Shown here: positions 1 to 8,210 of the stretch, piece by piece
Layout: each line of letters begins with the position of its first letter
Position numbering within the stretch: the stretch's first letter is position 1
NCBI RefSeq assembly: GCF_000282115.1
Contig: NZ_AKJY01000106.1
Coordinates: forward strand, 1 to 62,423
Direction of reading: 5' to 3'
Source of the DNA: Chryseobacterium populi
GTDB lineage: Bacteria; Bacteroidota; Bacteroidia; Flavobacteriales; Weeksellaceae
Length of the DNA stretch: 62,423 nt
The notes under the pieces: model-generated
The model's database searches: none
What the model was told of the DNA's origin: nothing
Seen by the model: the letters and a program-made list of their open reading frames with translations, nothing else
Translations under genes and position numbers: made by a program

Positions 1-37
1 CGGGGTGAGCTTTGCTCACCCCGCCGAAACTTTTTTA
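1..37 (+). terminator. Probable terminator of an upstream gene
   Basis: A perfect 10-bp stem (1-10 with 14-23) closes a 3-base loop. A run of six T follows at 31-36, seven bases after the stem, so the U-tract is loosely placed. The gene it would serve lies left of the window. Confidence 0.55.
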
Positions 38-137
38 TAGGTCGCATTATAAGATTTCCTTTCGTTAGAATAGCAACGGAAGTCCTGATCTCTATACTAT
101 CATTAAAAATTAGTGAAATTGATGTTTAATAAAAAAT

Positions 138-145
138 TATCTTTG
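138..145 (+). promoter_or_regulatory. Bacteroidota -7 box TATCTTTG
   Basis: It matches TAnnTTTG exactly and ends only four bases before the ATG at 150, so the transcript would be leaderless or nearly so. A TTG at 119-121 is a possible -33 element, but the 16-base spacer is shorter than usual. Confidence 0.5.
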
Positions 146-149
146 CCCA

Positions 150-881
150 ATGAATCAAAACACAAGCAAAACCGTTCTCATTCTGGGGGCAAATTCAGAT
201 GTTGCCAAACAATGTATCAGGCAATATGCTGAAAAAGGATTTTTTGTAATAGCAGCTTCCAGAAATACAAAATCGTTAAAAGAATTTGTAACAGAAAACA
301 GGCTGGATTCAAAAGTTTCGGTTTTGTATTTTGATTCTGTGGATTTTAATTCTCATGAGACGTTTTATGGCAAGCTTCCTGTTCAACCTCATATTGTTGT
401 TTACGCAGCAGGATTTTTAGTCGATAATGAAAAAGCCCTGAAAGATTTTAAAGGAGCACAGCAAATGATGCTGGTCAATTACATGGGAGCTGTTTCCATT
501 CTGAATATTATTGCGACGGACAGAAGCAATAAAAATCTGGAAAGGATTGTCGGATTATCGTCACTTTCAGGGGTGAGGGGAAGAAAAAGTAATTTTGTTT
601 ATGGGAGCACAAAAGCGGCTTTTACGACTTACCTGGCTGGTTTAAGGCAGGAACTGGCTTCAAGAAATATTAAAGTCAATGCTTTGGTAATCGGCTATAT
701 CCGGACAAAAATCAATGAAGGGCTACAACTGAATGAATCTTTAATCATGGAGCCGGATTACGTGGCAAAATGCATTGTGAATGCCGGAAATTCTTTTACC
801 ATTGTTCCGAATTTTAAATGGAAATTGATTTATTTGATTTTGAAAATATTGCCGGAGAGTTTGGTGGCAAAACTTCCATAA
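150..881 (+). CDS. SDR-family NAD(P)-dependent oxidoreductase
   Basis: The 243-residue protein is a classical-length short-chain dehydrogenase. Seen in the sequence: a strand followed by the cofactor turn GANSDVAKQ near residue 13, a VYAAG motif near 84, the catalytic serine in GLSSLSG near 138, and the YGSTK active-site pair Y151/K155. The SDR fold predicts reversible oxidation or reduction of an alcohol/ketone substrate in the cytoplasm. The GANSDVA start resembles DprE2-type reductases, which work beside an FAD oxidase; any such partner would lie left of the window, so this is inference only. The ATG at 150 sits right after a -7 box. The gene ends 4 bp before the convergent lipoprotein gene, with no terminator between them. 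Confidence 0.85.
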   Translation: MNQNTSKTVLILGANSDVAKQCIRQYAEKGFFVIAASRNTKSLKEFVTENRLDSKVSVLYFDSVDFNSHETFYGKLPVQPHIVVYAAGFLVDNEKALKDFKGAQQMMLVNYMGAVSILNIIATDRSNKNLERIVGLSSLSGVRGRKSNFVYGSTKAAFTTYLAGLRQELASRNIKVNALVIGYIRTKINEGLQLNESLIMEPDYVAKCIVNAGNSFTIVPNFKWKLIYLILKILPESLVAKLP

Positions 882-885
882 TTCC

Positions 886-1413
886 TCAGTTGTTTTTAAC
901 AATAACATTTGGAAATCCTAAATTTTTCATTAAATCATTATAATTAGTAAGCAGACTACCATTATTTCCATATTGCGAAAGTTTAAGCTGGCCTTTGCTG
1001 TCTTCAATTGAAAAAGTATTTCCACTATTACCAAATTCATTGCGGATAAATTTATATTTCATTAAATTGTTAATATATTTCATTAAACTTGATTTATCAT
1101 CATGTGATAAAAATTTATTTTTAATGGAATTTTCAACTTGTGTAATTGAACCTGATTTATCTCTAACTCCACAATCGATTTTATATGTTGTATAAGTTAG
1201 CTTCATTTTGTTTTCGAAAGAATATATTTTAATTAATTCATTATGGCCGCCCCATTCGCCACAATCAGCAAATCTGGATTTTATAAATAAGGTATCCTGA
1301 TAACCTAAAATATTATCAAAAGAGTAATCTACATTTGAATTTTTCTTGGTACTTTCATTATTAGAACAATTAATGCAAATAATTGAAGAAAAAATAAAAA
1401 AGATATTTTTCAT
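886..1413 (-). CDS. Putative lipoprotein, function unknown
   Basis: A 175-residue protein I do not recognise. A hydrophobic N-terminus after MKN ends at a cysteine near residue 16, followed by an S/N/K-rich linker, as in Bacteroidota lipoproteins; the Asn just before the Cys is atypical for a lipobox. The mature part is small and polar, with a CGEWGG stretch and a second Cys in DCGVRD. It is convergent with the SDR gene and lies 3' of the ligD genes on the same strand. It probably sits in the periplasm or outer membrane. Confidence 0.6.
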   Translation of the reverse strand: MKNIFFIFSSIICINCSNNESTKKNSNVDYSFDNILGYQDTLFIKSRFADCGEWGGHNELIKIYSFENKMKLTYTTYKIDCGVRDKSGSITQVENSIKNKFLSHDDKSSLMKYINNLMKYKFIRNEFGNSGNTFSIEDSKGQLKLSQYGNNGSLLTNYNDLMKNLGFPNVIVKNN

Positions 1414-1445
1414 TGAGTTTTAGCTTTATCTGAAAATATCAAAAA

Positions 1446-3335
1446 TTACTCCATACTTTGCAACAGCTCCAATGCCTTCATCATATCAATACCTTTTCCT
1501 ATGACAGGTTTAAACAAATCTCCTTTTTCTTTTATTCTTTCCAAAGCATTTTCAATTGTAAAATCAGTGGGTTTTAAACCGGGTTTTAATTCATCCCATT
1601 CCAAAGGCATGGAAACGGAAGCTCCTTCTTTAGGTCTTAAGCTGTAAGCACTCGCTAAAGTTTGTCCGGTTCTGTTCTGAAGGTAATCAAGATAAATTTT
1701 CTTATCATTTCTTTTCTGTAAACTTCTTTCCAGGGTGGTGATTTCCGGAAGCTGCTCATTCACCTGTTTCATCAGGATATGCGCGAAATCTTTTACCTGG
1801 TCAAAATTATACTTTGCTCCCATAGGAATATAGATGTGAATTCCCGTACTGCCGGAAGTTTTGCAATACCCTTTGATCTTAACCGAATCTAAAACCATTC
1901 TTACCTGAAGAGCAGTTTCAATCACATCATCAAAAGTATTTTTCTTTGAAGGATCGAGATCCAGAACCAGATAATCTGGGTGTTCCAGATCGGGAAGGGC
2001 ACTGTTCCAGGGGTTGAGATCGATGCAGCCTAAATTATTGAGATAAGCAAGTGTAGCCTTGTCATTACAGTAAATATAATCAATGTATTTATCATTGGAT
2101 TCGGAATAGACTTCTGTGGTCCTTACCCAGTCAGGAATATTGTCACTTGCATCTTTCTGATAAAAACCTTGTTCTTCAATTCCGTTGGGAAAACGGTTTA
2201 ACGATAACGGACGGTTTTTTAAATAAGGTAAAATATATTCGGCAACAGACTGATAATATTCGACCACATCACCTTTGGTAACGCCGTCTTTCGGAAAATA
2301 AATTTTATCCTGGTTAGTGAGCTTTACAACATGTCTGTTTAATGTAATTTCTTTCTCTTTCTGAGAAGAAACTTCAGTATTTTTTGATGAAGTTTTAGCT
2401 TTCATTTCTTTTGGTTTTTTGTTGGTTGGGATTACATTATGGGTTGAATCTGTAATTTCCTTAGGTTCTTTATCTTCACGGATTGCTGCAAAAACAGGAT
2501 GCCGGAAAATACCGTCTTTTGTGACTTCTGAATATTTTATTTCACAAACCAGCTCAGGTTTTACCCATGTTACAGGCATATTGGTTTTGGGAATCTGTTC
2601 AAACGGAGACTTTTTGATAACTATTTTTTCAAGCTGTTCATGCAGCTGATGTAAAGATTCACTGTTAAAACCTGTTCCTGCATGCCCGGAATAAGTAAGT
2701 TTTCCATCAATATACTTTCCTAAAATCAACGACCCGAAACCTTTTCTTGAGCCACGGGGTTCAGTAAATCCGCAAATAATAGTCTCTTCAGTGTTGGTGA
2801 ATTTTATTTTGAGCCAGTCACTGCTTCTGTGATTTTCGAGATAAATGCTGTCTGACTTTTTTGCGATCATTCCTTCCAGTTTCATTTTTTTCATCTGATT
2901 GAAAAAATCAATACCACGTTCAGGAATATGGTCACAGTATTTGATCATCTCAGTTTCAGTTAGTACATCTTTTAATAATTCTTTTCGTTGAAGCAGCGGA
3001 AGATTTTCTGTGGAATGCCCATTGAGCCAAAGCAGATCAAAAACCTGATAAACCATAGCTAAATTGGGATTATCACCGATTTGCTGTAACAATTGGAAAC
3101 TAGGCCTGCCCTGATCATCGTAAGCCACGATTTCACCGTCCAGAACCATCTCATGTTTTTGCTGATCAAAATCACGGGCTATTTTTTCAAATTTAGAGAG
3201 GAAGGAAATTCCATTACGGGAGTAGAAAAGAGGGCTTTTACTTCTAAGATCTGTGATTGCCCTGTAGCCATCCCATTTTATTTCAAAAACCCAGTCTTTA
3301 TCATCGAATGCCTTTGCAAAAGATTTGGTAAGCAT
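1446..3335 (-). CDS. ligD: DNA ligase D, ligase and polymerase domains (3' part of split ligD)
   Basis: A 629-residue ORF holding the ATP-dependent ligase domain followed by the primase/polymerase (POL) domain of the end-joining enzyme LigD. The adenylated lysine is in EIKWDGYR (K20); the nucleotidyltransferase body runs to about residue 200 and an OB fold to about 300. After a charged Ser/Lys linker (about 310-335), POL shows LDLDPS as the metal-binding DxD and TSGSTGIHIY. The first ATG is at 3335, but the frame is open further upstream, through codons reading about ERKLKDFIKP, into the nine-A run at 3442-3450. The preceding ORF encodes the missing phosphoesterase domain in another frame. 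PE-LIG-POL together would be about 850 residues, close to the 840 of Pseudomonas LigD. It may be expressed separately, by frameshifting, or be a mutated or mis-sequenced gene. Confidence 0.85.
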   Translation of the reverse strand: MLTKSFAKAFDDKDWVFEIKWDGYRAITDLRSKSPLFYSRNGISFLSKFEKIARDFDQQKHEMVLDGEIVAYDDQGRPSFQLLQQIGDNPNLAMVYQVFDLLWLNGHSTENLPLLQRKELLKDVLTETEMIKYCDHIPERGIDFFNQMKKMKLEGMIAKKSDSIYLENHRSSDWLKIKFTNTEETIICGFTEPRGSRKGFGSLILGKYIDGKLTYSGHAGTGFNSESLHQLHEQLEKIVIKKSPFEQIPKTNMPVTWVKPELVCEIKYSEVTKDGIFRHPVFAAIREDKEPKEITDSTHNVIPTNKKPKEMKAKTSSKNTEVSSQKEKEITLNRHVVKLTNQDKIYFPKDGVTKGDVVEYYQSVAEYILPYLKNRPLSLNRFPNGIEEQGFYQKDASDNIPDWVRTTEVYSESNDKYIDYIYCNDKATLAYLNNLGCIDLNPWNSALPDLEHPDYLVLDLDPSKKNTFDDVIETALQVRMVLDSVKIKGYCKTSGSTGIHIYIPMGAKYNFDQVKDFAHILMKQVNEQLPEITTLERSLQKRNDKKIYLDYLQNRTGQTLASAYSLRPKEGASVSMPLEWDELKPGLKPTDFTIENALERIKEKGDLFKPVIGKGIDMMKALELLQSME

Positions 3336-3412
3336 CGGCTTAATGAAATCTTTGAGTTTTCTCTCGTTAGTCAGGGAATTGAAACTTCTGAATCTCTTTT
3401 CTGAAGCAGAAG

Positions 3413-4015
3413 TTATGACTTCTTTTTGTCGTTTTTCAGGCTTTTTTTTTCCTCTAAAAATTTCGTTACCAAAGATTTTGGAGATGTATTTTTTTCTGCG
3501 TCGTAAGGGCTTTCTGCAAACTCGTCTTTATGTTTGATCAGCAGCCAGGCGTTGTCTTCAGTGTTTTTCATTTTTACAAGGGCAAATTCTCCCTTAAGCT
3601 TTTTACCGTGTAAAATAAATTTTAAAGAACCTGCATGTAGTTCTTTCAACAACTCTTTCTCATCAGAAAGTTTACTGGTTTCATCCAGGGGTTCATAAGT
3701 TCCGCTGTCCCAGACTTCAACCTGTCCGGCTCCGTAGTTTCCTTCCGGAATATTTCCTTCAAAATCTTTATAGTCATAGGGGTGATCTTCCACCATCATG
3801 GCCAGACGTTTGTCTTTCGGGTCCAGTGACGGGCCTTTTGGAACCGCCCAGCTTTTTAAAACACCTTCCATTTCTAAACGGAAGTCATAATGAAGCCGGG
3901 TTGCTGCGTGTCTTTGGATCACAAAAATCAGTTTGTTTGTACTCTTTTTTGCCTTGCCCTTAGGTTCGCTGGTTTCATCGAATTTCCGTTTTTTGTTATA
4001 ATCTTTGAGAGCCAT
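3413..4015 (-). CDS. ligD: DNA ligase D, 3'-phosphoesterase domain (5' part of split ligD)
   Basis: A 200-residue ORF carrying the LigD 3'-phosphoesterase (PE) domain, which trims 3'-phosphates and ribonucleotides at break ends. Residues H36, H42, D44, R46 and H78 keep the spacing of the known PE active site of Pseudomonas LigD (His42, His48, Asp50, Arg52, His84). The ORF leaves the LigD frame at the A run (3442-3450), after FLEE, and adds only nine residues before its stop at 3413. Its ATG overlaps the Ku stop by one base (TAATG), so the two are probably translationally coupled. Stand-alone PE proteins exist, but the downstream frame continues straight into the ligase domain, so a split LigD is the better reading. 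Confidence 0.88.
   Translation of the reverse strand: MALKDYNKKRKFDETSEPKGKAKKSTNKLIFVIQRHAATRLHYDFRLEMEGVLKSWAVPKGPSLDPKDKRLAMMVEDHPYDYKDFEGNIPEGNYGAGQVEVWDSGTYEPLDETSKLSDEKELLKELHAGSLKFILHGKKLKGEFALVKMKNTEDNAWLLIKHKDEFAESPYDAEKNTSPKSLVTKFLEEKKSLKNDKKKS
3442..3450 (-). other. ligD: Nine-A homopolymer at the ligD frame change
   Basis: On the coding strand the sequence is GAGG, nine A, GCC. The PE frame reads EEKKS here and the ligase frame reads KKKPEKRQKE. Ten A (or seven) would fuse both ORFs into one LigD. A shift by -1 on A_AAA_AAA would do the same, as would polymerase slippage on the run. Confidence 0.8.
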
Positions 4016-4800
4016 TATGATGCGGTTTTAGATTTGGGATTCTGTAAGCTGGCTTTTAACTGAGCCATAAGGTCAATTACTTTACCTTCCTTAACAGGTG
4101 CGGTTGCTTTAGCTTTTACATTTTTACCCTTAGCTTTTTGTGTGATAATTTTCATTAAAGACTCAGAATAAGTGTCTTTATAAACTGTAGGGTCAAAATC
4201 TTCAGATAATTGTTTGATAAGGCTTACTGCCATTTTGAGCTCGGCTGGTTTCGGTGCTTTTTTAGCCGGGATTTTCAGGTCTTTATAATCTCTGATCTCC
4301 TGATCGAACCTTAACCGGTTTAAGATTAAGATTTCATCATTGTAAGGGCGGATCATCCCAATAGCTTCACTTTCACGAAGGACAAAAGTTCCTACACCTG
4401 CCATTTTAATTTCCTGAAGGGCTTTTATCAGAAGTCTGTAAGCATTTTCACCATTTTTCTGAGATTCCAGAAAATAGGGAGTTTCAAAATAAACACTGTC
4501 TACCTCCACTTCTTTTACAAAATGTTCTATAGCAAGTATTTTGGTTTTCTCGGGACTTGCCGCTTCATAGTCCTCATCTTCAAGAACGATGTATTTATCA
4601 TTCATCAGATAGGCCTTAACGATGTTTTCCCATTTTACTTCTTTTCCAGTTTTTTCGTTGACTCTTTTGAATTTAATATTAGAAAAATCAGATTTGTCAA
4701 GCATGTCCAAATCCAATTTGCTGGTTTCTGTCGCAGAATAAATCTTAACAGGAATATTGACTAAACCAAAGCCAATGGCGCCATTCCAAATTGCTTTCAT
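4015..4800 (-). CDS. ku: Non-homologous end-joining protein Ku
   Basis: A 261-residue bacterial Ku. The N-terminus MKAIWNGAIGFGLVNIPVK is the family signature, followed by the beta-barrel core (EDEDYEAA, VEVDSVYFE, GVGTFVLR) and a Lys/Ala-rich C-terminal tail typical of Ku that recruits LigD. Ku dimers thread onto broken DNA ends and recruit LigD. The gene is first in a ku-ligD operon, overlapping the next ORF by one base. The 247-bp gap upstream holds no other gene and must carry the promoter; the region is AT-rich and no convincing TAnnTTTG box was found. Confidence 0.95.
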   Translation of the reverse strand: MKAIWNGAIGFGLVNIPVKIYSATETSKLDLDMLDKSDFSNIKFKRVNEKTGKEVKWENIVKAYLMNDKYIVLEDEDYEAASPEKTKILAIEHFVKEVEVDSVYFETPYFLESQKNGENAYRLLIKALQEIKMAGVGTFVLRESEAIGMIRPYNDEILILNRLRFDQEIRDYKDLKIPAKKAPKPAELKMAVSLIKQLSEDFDPTVYKDTYSESLMKIITQKAKGKNVKAKATAPVKEGKVIDLMAQLKASLQNPKSKTAS

Positions 4801-5014
4801 TGTCTTACGTTTGGGTAAAAGTGTGCAATGAATGTGCCATTAAAAAAGGATATTAAATTATGTTTATTGCTGGCTTTAATGTAATATAAGCTCTTTCTCG
4901 TTGACAGAATGTTTTTTTTTGAAATGAAGATGAAATAAAGCAACAGAGCCATCATTAATCCTGCTGTCGGGCAGCATTTTAAAAAATTTCGCCGTTGAAT
5001 GCTAATAAAGATAA

Positions 5015-5042
5015 TAAAAAAGCGGAGAAATTTCCCCGCTTT
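5015..5042 (-). terminator. Intrinsic terminator of aspS
   Basis: On the minus strand a stem AAAGCGG/CCGCTTT (5042-5036 with 5025-5019) is followed by a run of T (5020-5015). It lies directly after the aspS stop codon. Confidence 0.85.
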
Positions 5043-5046
5043 AAAT

Positions 5047-6801
5047 TTATGCTTTTAAATTCAATTTTAATTCCAGTTCATCGAGCTGTTCATCGGCGAT
5101 GGAGGCCGGTGCATCGATCATCACGTCACGCCCTGAATTATTTTTAGGGAAAGCAATGTAATCTCTGATCACTTCGTTTCCGTCAAGAATCGCTACCAGA
5201 CGGTCAAAGCCGAAAGCTAAACCACCGTGTGGAGGTGCTCCGTATTTGAAGGCATTCATCAAGAATCCAAACTGTGATTCTGCTCCTTCTTTACTGAATC
5301 CTAATAAATCAAACATTTTAGATTGAAGATCCTTATCGAAAATTCTGATAGAACCGCCACCGATTTCGTTTCCGTTCAGCACCATATCATAAGCATTCGC
5401 CCTTGCTTTCCCGGGATCAGTTTCCAGTAAATGAATATCTTCAGGCTTTGGAGAAGTGAAAGGGTGGTGCATGGCATGGAATCTTTGAGTATCTTCATCC
5501 CACTCCAAAAGCGGGAAATCTACTACCCAAAGTGGAGCAAACTGATTTCCTTTTCTCAATCCCAAACGGTTTCCAAGCTCCATTCTCAAAGCGGAGAGCT
5601 GGGCTCTTACCTTGTTTTCGTTTCCTGAAAGAATCAACATCAAATCTCCTTCTTTGGCACCGAATTTTTCAATGATTTTAGCAAGATCTTCTTCATTATA
5701 AAATTTATTTACAGAAGAAGTTTTCACTCCGTCATTCTGGAATTTTGCCCAAACCATTCCTGAAGCGCCGATCTGTGGACGTTTAACCCAGTCCACCAAT
5801 TCATCGATCTGCTTTCTTGTATATTCTGCACATCCTTCTACATTAATTCCCACGACTAATTCTGCATCATCGAATATTTTGAAGTCTTTTCCTTTGACAA
5901 GCTCATTCAATTCCACGAACTCCATTCCGAAACGGATATCCGGCTTATCGTTTCCGTATTTTCTCATGGCATCGGCGAAGGTCATTCTCGGGAAATCTCC
6001 GAATTCCTGACCGGTAATATCTTTTAAAAGAGTTTTGGTCATTCCTTCGAAAACATTCATTACATCTTCCTGCTCTACAAAAGCCATTTCACAGTCGATC
6101 TGAGTAAATTCCGGCTGTCTGTCGGCTCTTAAATCCTCATCACGGAAACATTTTACAATCTGGAAGTATTTATCCATTCCGCCCACCATCAAAAGCTGTT
6201 TGAAGGTTTGTGGAGATTGTGGTAATGCATAAAACTGTCCCGGGTTCATTCTGCTTGGAACGACAAAGTCTCTTGCCCCTTCCGGAGTAGATTTGATTAA
6301 AACCGGAGTTTCCACTTCAATAAATCCTTCTTCGGAAAGATAATTTCTCACTTTCTGCGCCATTTTGTGGCGGAAGATCAGTTTATCTTTTACCGGGTTT
6401 CTCCTGATATCCAGGTAACGGTATTTCATTCTTAATTCTTCACCACCGTCAGTTTCATCTTCAATCGTGAAAGGCGGGAGCTGGGAATCATTAAGAATTG
6501 TAAGTGTTTCAACCAATATTTCAATTTCCCCGGTAGGAATGTTAGGGTTTTTGCTCACCCTTTCGATTACCTTTCCGGAAACCTGGATCACAAATTCACG
6601 GCCAAGTTTTTTAGCTTCTTCCATCAATTGAGTGGAAGAGCGGTCCTGATCCAGAACCAGCTGGGTAATTCCGTAACGGTCCCGAAGATCTATCCAAATC
6701 ATAAATCCTTTATCACGGATGGTCTGTACCCATCCTGAAAGTGTAACTTCTTCATTAAGATTCTTTAGAGATAATTCTCCGTTGGTGTGCGTTCGAAACA
6801 T
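5047..6801 (-). CDS. aspS: Aspartate--tRNA ligase
   Basis: Bacterial-type class IIb aspartyl-tRNA synthetase of 584 residues from this start. Visible are the N-terminal anticodon-binding OB fold (EVTLSGWVQTIRDKG), motif 2 (FRDEDLRADRQPEFTQID), the bacterial GAD-like insertion in the middle, and motif 3 with GLAFGFDRLV near the end. It charges tRNA-Asp with aspartate. The ATG at 6801 (MFRTHTNGEL) matches where the family begins; an ATG at 6837 would add 12 residues without homology-like character. A -7 box lies at 6886-6893 and a strong terminator at 5015-5042, so it appears to be a single-gene unit. Confidence 0.97.
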   Translation of the reverse strand: MFRTHTNGELSLKNLNEEVTLSGWVQTIRDKGFMIWIDLRDRYGITQLVLDQDRSSTQLMEEAKKLGREFVIQVSGKVIERVSKNPNIPTGEIEILVETLTILNDSQLPPFTIEDETDGGEELRMKYRYLDIRRNPVKDKLIFRHKMAQKVRNYLSEEGFIEVETPVLIKSTPEGARDFVVPSRMNPGQFYALPQSPQTFKQLLMVGGMDKYFQIVKCFRDEDLRADRQPEFTQIDCEMAFVEQEDVMNVFEGMTKTLLKDITGQEFGDFPRMTFADAMRKYGNDKPDIRFGMEFVELNELVKGKDFKIFDDAELVVGINVEGCAEYTRKQIDELVDWVKRPQIGASGMVWAKFQNDGVKTSSVNKFYNEEDLAKIIEKFGAKEGDLMLILSGNENKVRAQLSALRMELGNRLGLRKGNQFAPLWVVDFPLLEWDEDTQRFHAMHHPFTSPKPEDIHLLETDPGKARANAYDMVLNGNEIGGGSIRIFDKDLQSKMFDLLGFSKEGAESQFGFLMNAFKYGAPPHGGLAFGFDRLVAILDGNEVIRDYIAFPKNNSGRDVMIDAPASIADEQLDELELKLNLKA

Positions 6802-6885
6802 AGTTTGTTGTTTAAAGTTCAATGTTTTAAGGTTCACGATTCAATCTTTGGAGTATTGAAGTTTTTAAACCTTGAATTACAGGTG

Positions 6886-6893
6886 CAAAGATA
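6886..6893 (-). promoter_or_regulatory. -7 box TATCTTTG of aspS
   Basis: TAnnTTTG on the minus strand with a TTG 22 bases upstream, close to the Bacteroidota two-element promoter spacing. It supports either aspS start, leaving a leader of about 45-80 nt. Confidence 0.55.
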
Positions 6894-6910
6894 AGGTTTT
6901 TGCATGTTTT

Positions 6911-6942
6911 AAAAACAAAAAAAACTTCCGAAAGGAAGTTTT
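6911..6942 (-). terminator. Intrinsic terminator after the ankyrin genes
   Basis: A perfect 9-bp stem AAAACTTCC/GGAAGTTTT (6942-6934 with 6929-6921) with a 4-base loop, followed on the minus strand by a long T-rich tract. It lies 21 bp after the stop at 6964. Confidence 0.8.
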
Positions 6943-6963
6943 TAAGATGGTATTTTGTATGTT

Positions 6964-7401
6964 TTATTTTAAAATTGCGGTAAGGGCGGCTTGTTTGTAT
7001 TTTACAGAAAAGTCCTTTGCCGTTTCTCCGTTTCCGTTTTTTGCATTTTTATCAGCTCCTTTTTTCAATAATGTTTTAGCCATATCAGCATTTCCATACA
7101 TTCCCGCTATCATTAAAGGGGTCTGATTGTTACATGCTTTATTTACCTCTGCATGATTAGCCAACAGGTAATTGAAAACATTTTTACGGTTATGCTTTAC
7201 ACTGAATGAAAGAAGCGTATAGGATTCTTCCTTTATGCTAAAACATTTGTTGTAATCAGCTTTAGAAAAAGCAGCTTTAAAAACGTCGATATTATCCGTC
7301 TGGAAAGCTTTTCTCTGCTCTTTTGACATCTCCTGTCCAAAGAAGAAACTGGTAAACAAAAAGATTCCGAATACTAAAGTAGTAGAGATTATTTTTTTCA
7401 T
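6964..7401 (-). CDS. Exported ankyrin-repeat protein
   Basis: A 145-residue protein with an N-terminal signal peptide (MKKIISTTLVFGIF, then cleavage after the hydrophobic stretch near FFFGQ) and about three ankyrin repeats; the clearest is NNQTPLMIAGMYGNADMAKT followed by LLKKGADKNAKNGNGETAKD. It begins with EMSKEQRKAF after the signal. It is a clear paralogue of the next gene upstream (same layout, CxI/xxSYTLL and TPLM motifs), so the pair arose by duplication. Ankyrin repeats bind proteins; a periplasmic location is inferred. It has its own -7 box and a terminator, so it is probably transcribed alone. Confidence 0.82.
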   Translation of the reverse strand: MKKIISTTLVFGIFLFTSFFFGQEMSKEQRKAFQTDNIDVFKAAFSKADYNKCFSIKEESYTLLSFSVKHNRKNVFNYLLANHAEVNKACNNQTPLMIAGMYGNADMAKTLLKKGADKNAKNGNGETAKDFSVKYKQAALTAILK

Positions 7402-7423
7402 AGGAATAATTTTTAAGAATATG

Positions 7424-7431
7424 CAAATCTA
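7424..7431 (-). promoter_or_regulatory. -7 box TAGATTTG upstream of the ankyrin gene
   Basis: TAnnTTTG on the minus strand, 22 bases before the ATG at 7401. No good -33 TTG was seen. Confidence 0.45.
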
Positions 7432-7550
7432 AATTAAATTTTAATACCAATTGCTAATTTTTGATAATAATCACCTTTCTATTGGCCAGATTATTCTGTT
7501 ATTGATTGTAAAATCATGAAAATATATTGCTTTGAAAAAGAGAAAAAATG

Positions 7551-7994
7551 TTACTCCAGAATTTTAACAATTTCAGGTTTTTCATATTTTCTGGCGTAAT
7601 CCAGAGCGGTATAACCTGCAGATGTTTTGATATCTTTTTTTGCACCGCTTAGCAGAAGCTTCTTTGTCAGTTGAGTATTGCCATATTTTGCGGCAAACAT
7701 CAGTGGTGTTTTTCCGTCACAGGCTTTATTTAAATCTGCTTTTTCATGAATAAGCTTCTGAAATACTTCTTTGCTGTTCATTTTAATTGCCAGACCTAAC
7801 AAAGTATAAGAATTGTTTTCAATCTGGTAGCATGTATTGATATTTTCTTTATTTACCAGGTCTGCGAAATAAGCTGTATTATCATACTTCAGCATTTGTT
7901 TATGCTCGTTGGTCAGTTCCTGGGCATTTACAGATGTAGCTGAGAACACTCCGAATGTTAAAACGATTGTCTTTAATGTTTGGTGTAATTGCAT
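7551..7994 (-). CDS. Exported ankyrin-repeat protein, paralogue
   Basis: A 147-residue paralogue of the protein at 6964-7401. The signal peptide (MQLHQTLKTIVLTFGVFS, cleavage near VNAQ) is followed by ELTNEHKQMLKYDN and ankyrin repeats; KTPLMFAAKYGNTQLTKKLL and AGYTALDYARKYEKPEIVKI are canonical. The shared mature start (ELTNEH versus EMSKEQ) and the ENNSYTLLG motif show duplication. It starts 10 bp after the XRE regulator gene, so it can be cotranscribed with the regulator/DUF2975 pair. The role is unknown; exported ankyrin proteins in other bacteria have been linked to stress protection, which I cannot test here. Confidence 0.82.
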   Translation of the reverse strand: MQLHQTLKTIVLTFGVFSATSVNAQELTNEHKQMLKYDNTAYFADLVNKENINTCYQIENNSYTLLGLAIKMNSKEVFQKLIHEKADLNKACDGKTPLMFAAKYGNTQLTKKLLLSGAKKDIKTSAGYTALDYARKYEKPEIVKILE

Positions 7995-8004
7995 ATTGTA
8001 TTTT

Positions 8005-8208
8005 TTAAGGTTTAAATTCTAGTATATCGCCTGGCTGACAATCTAATGCCGTGCAGATTGCTTCTAAAGTTGAGATTTTTATGGCTTTGGCTTTTCCGTT
8101 TTTTAAAATTGAAAGATTAGCCTGCGTTATCCCGATTTTTTCGGCTAATTCCTGGGATTGCATTTTTCTTTTGGCAAGCATCACATCAATGTTGATAATT
8201 ATCGGCAT
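8005..8208 (-). CDS. XRE-family (Cro/CI-type) small regulator
   Basis: A 67-residue stand-alone helix-turn-helix protein. The HTH spans about residues 15-40 (SQELAEKIGITQANLSILKN), followed by the typical helix ISTLEAICTALDCQPGDILEF. Small regulators of this kind are regularly paired with DUF2975 membrane proteins, and here the DUF2975 gene ends 2 bp before it. It probably represses its own operon; no operator was identified. The ankyrin gene at 7551-7994 follows after 10 bp. Confidence 0.88.
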   Translation of the reverse strand: MPIIINIDVMLAKRKMQSQELAEKIGITQANLSILKNGKAKAIKISTLEAICTALDCQPGDILEFKP

Positions 8209-8210
8209 AA

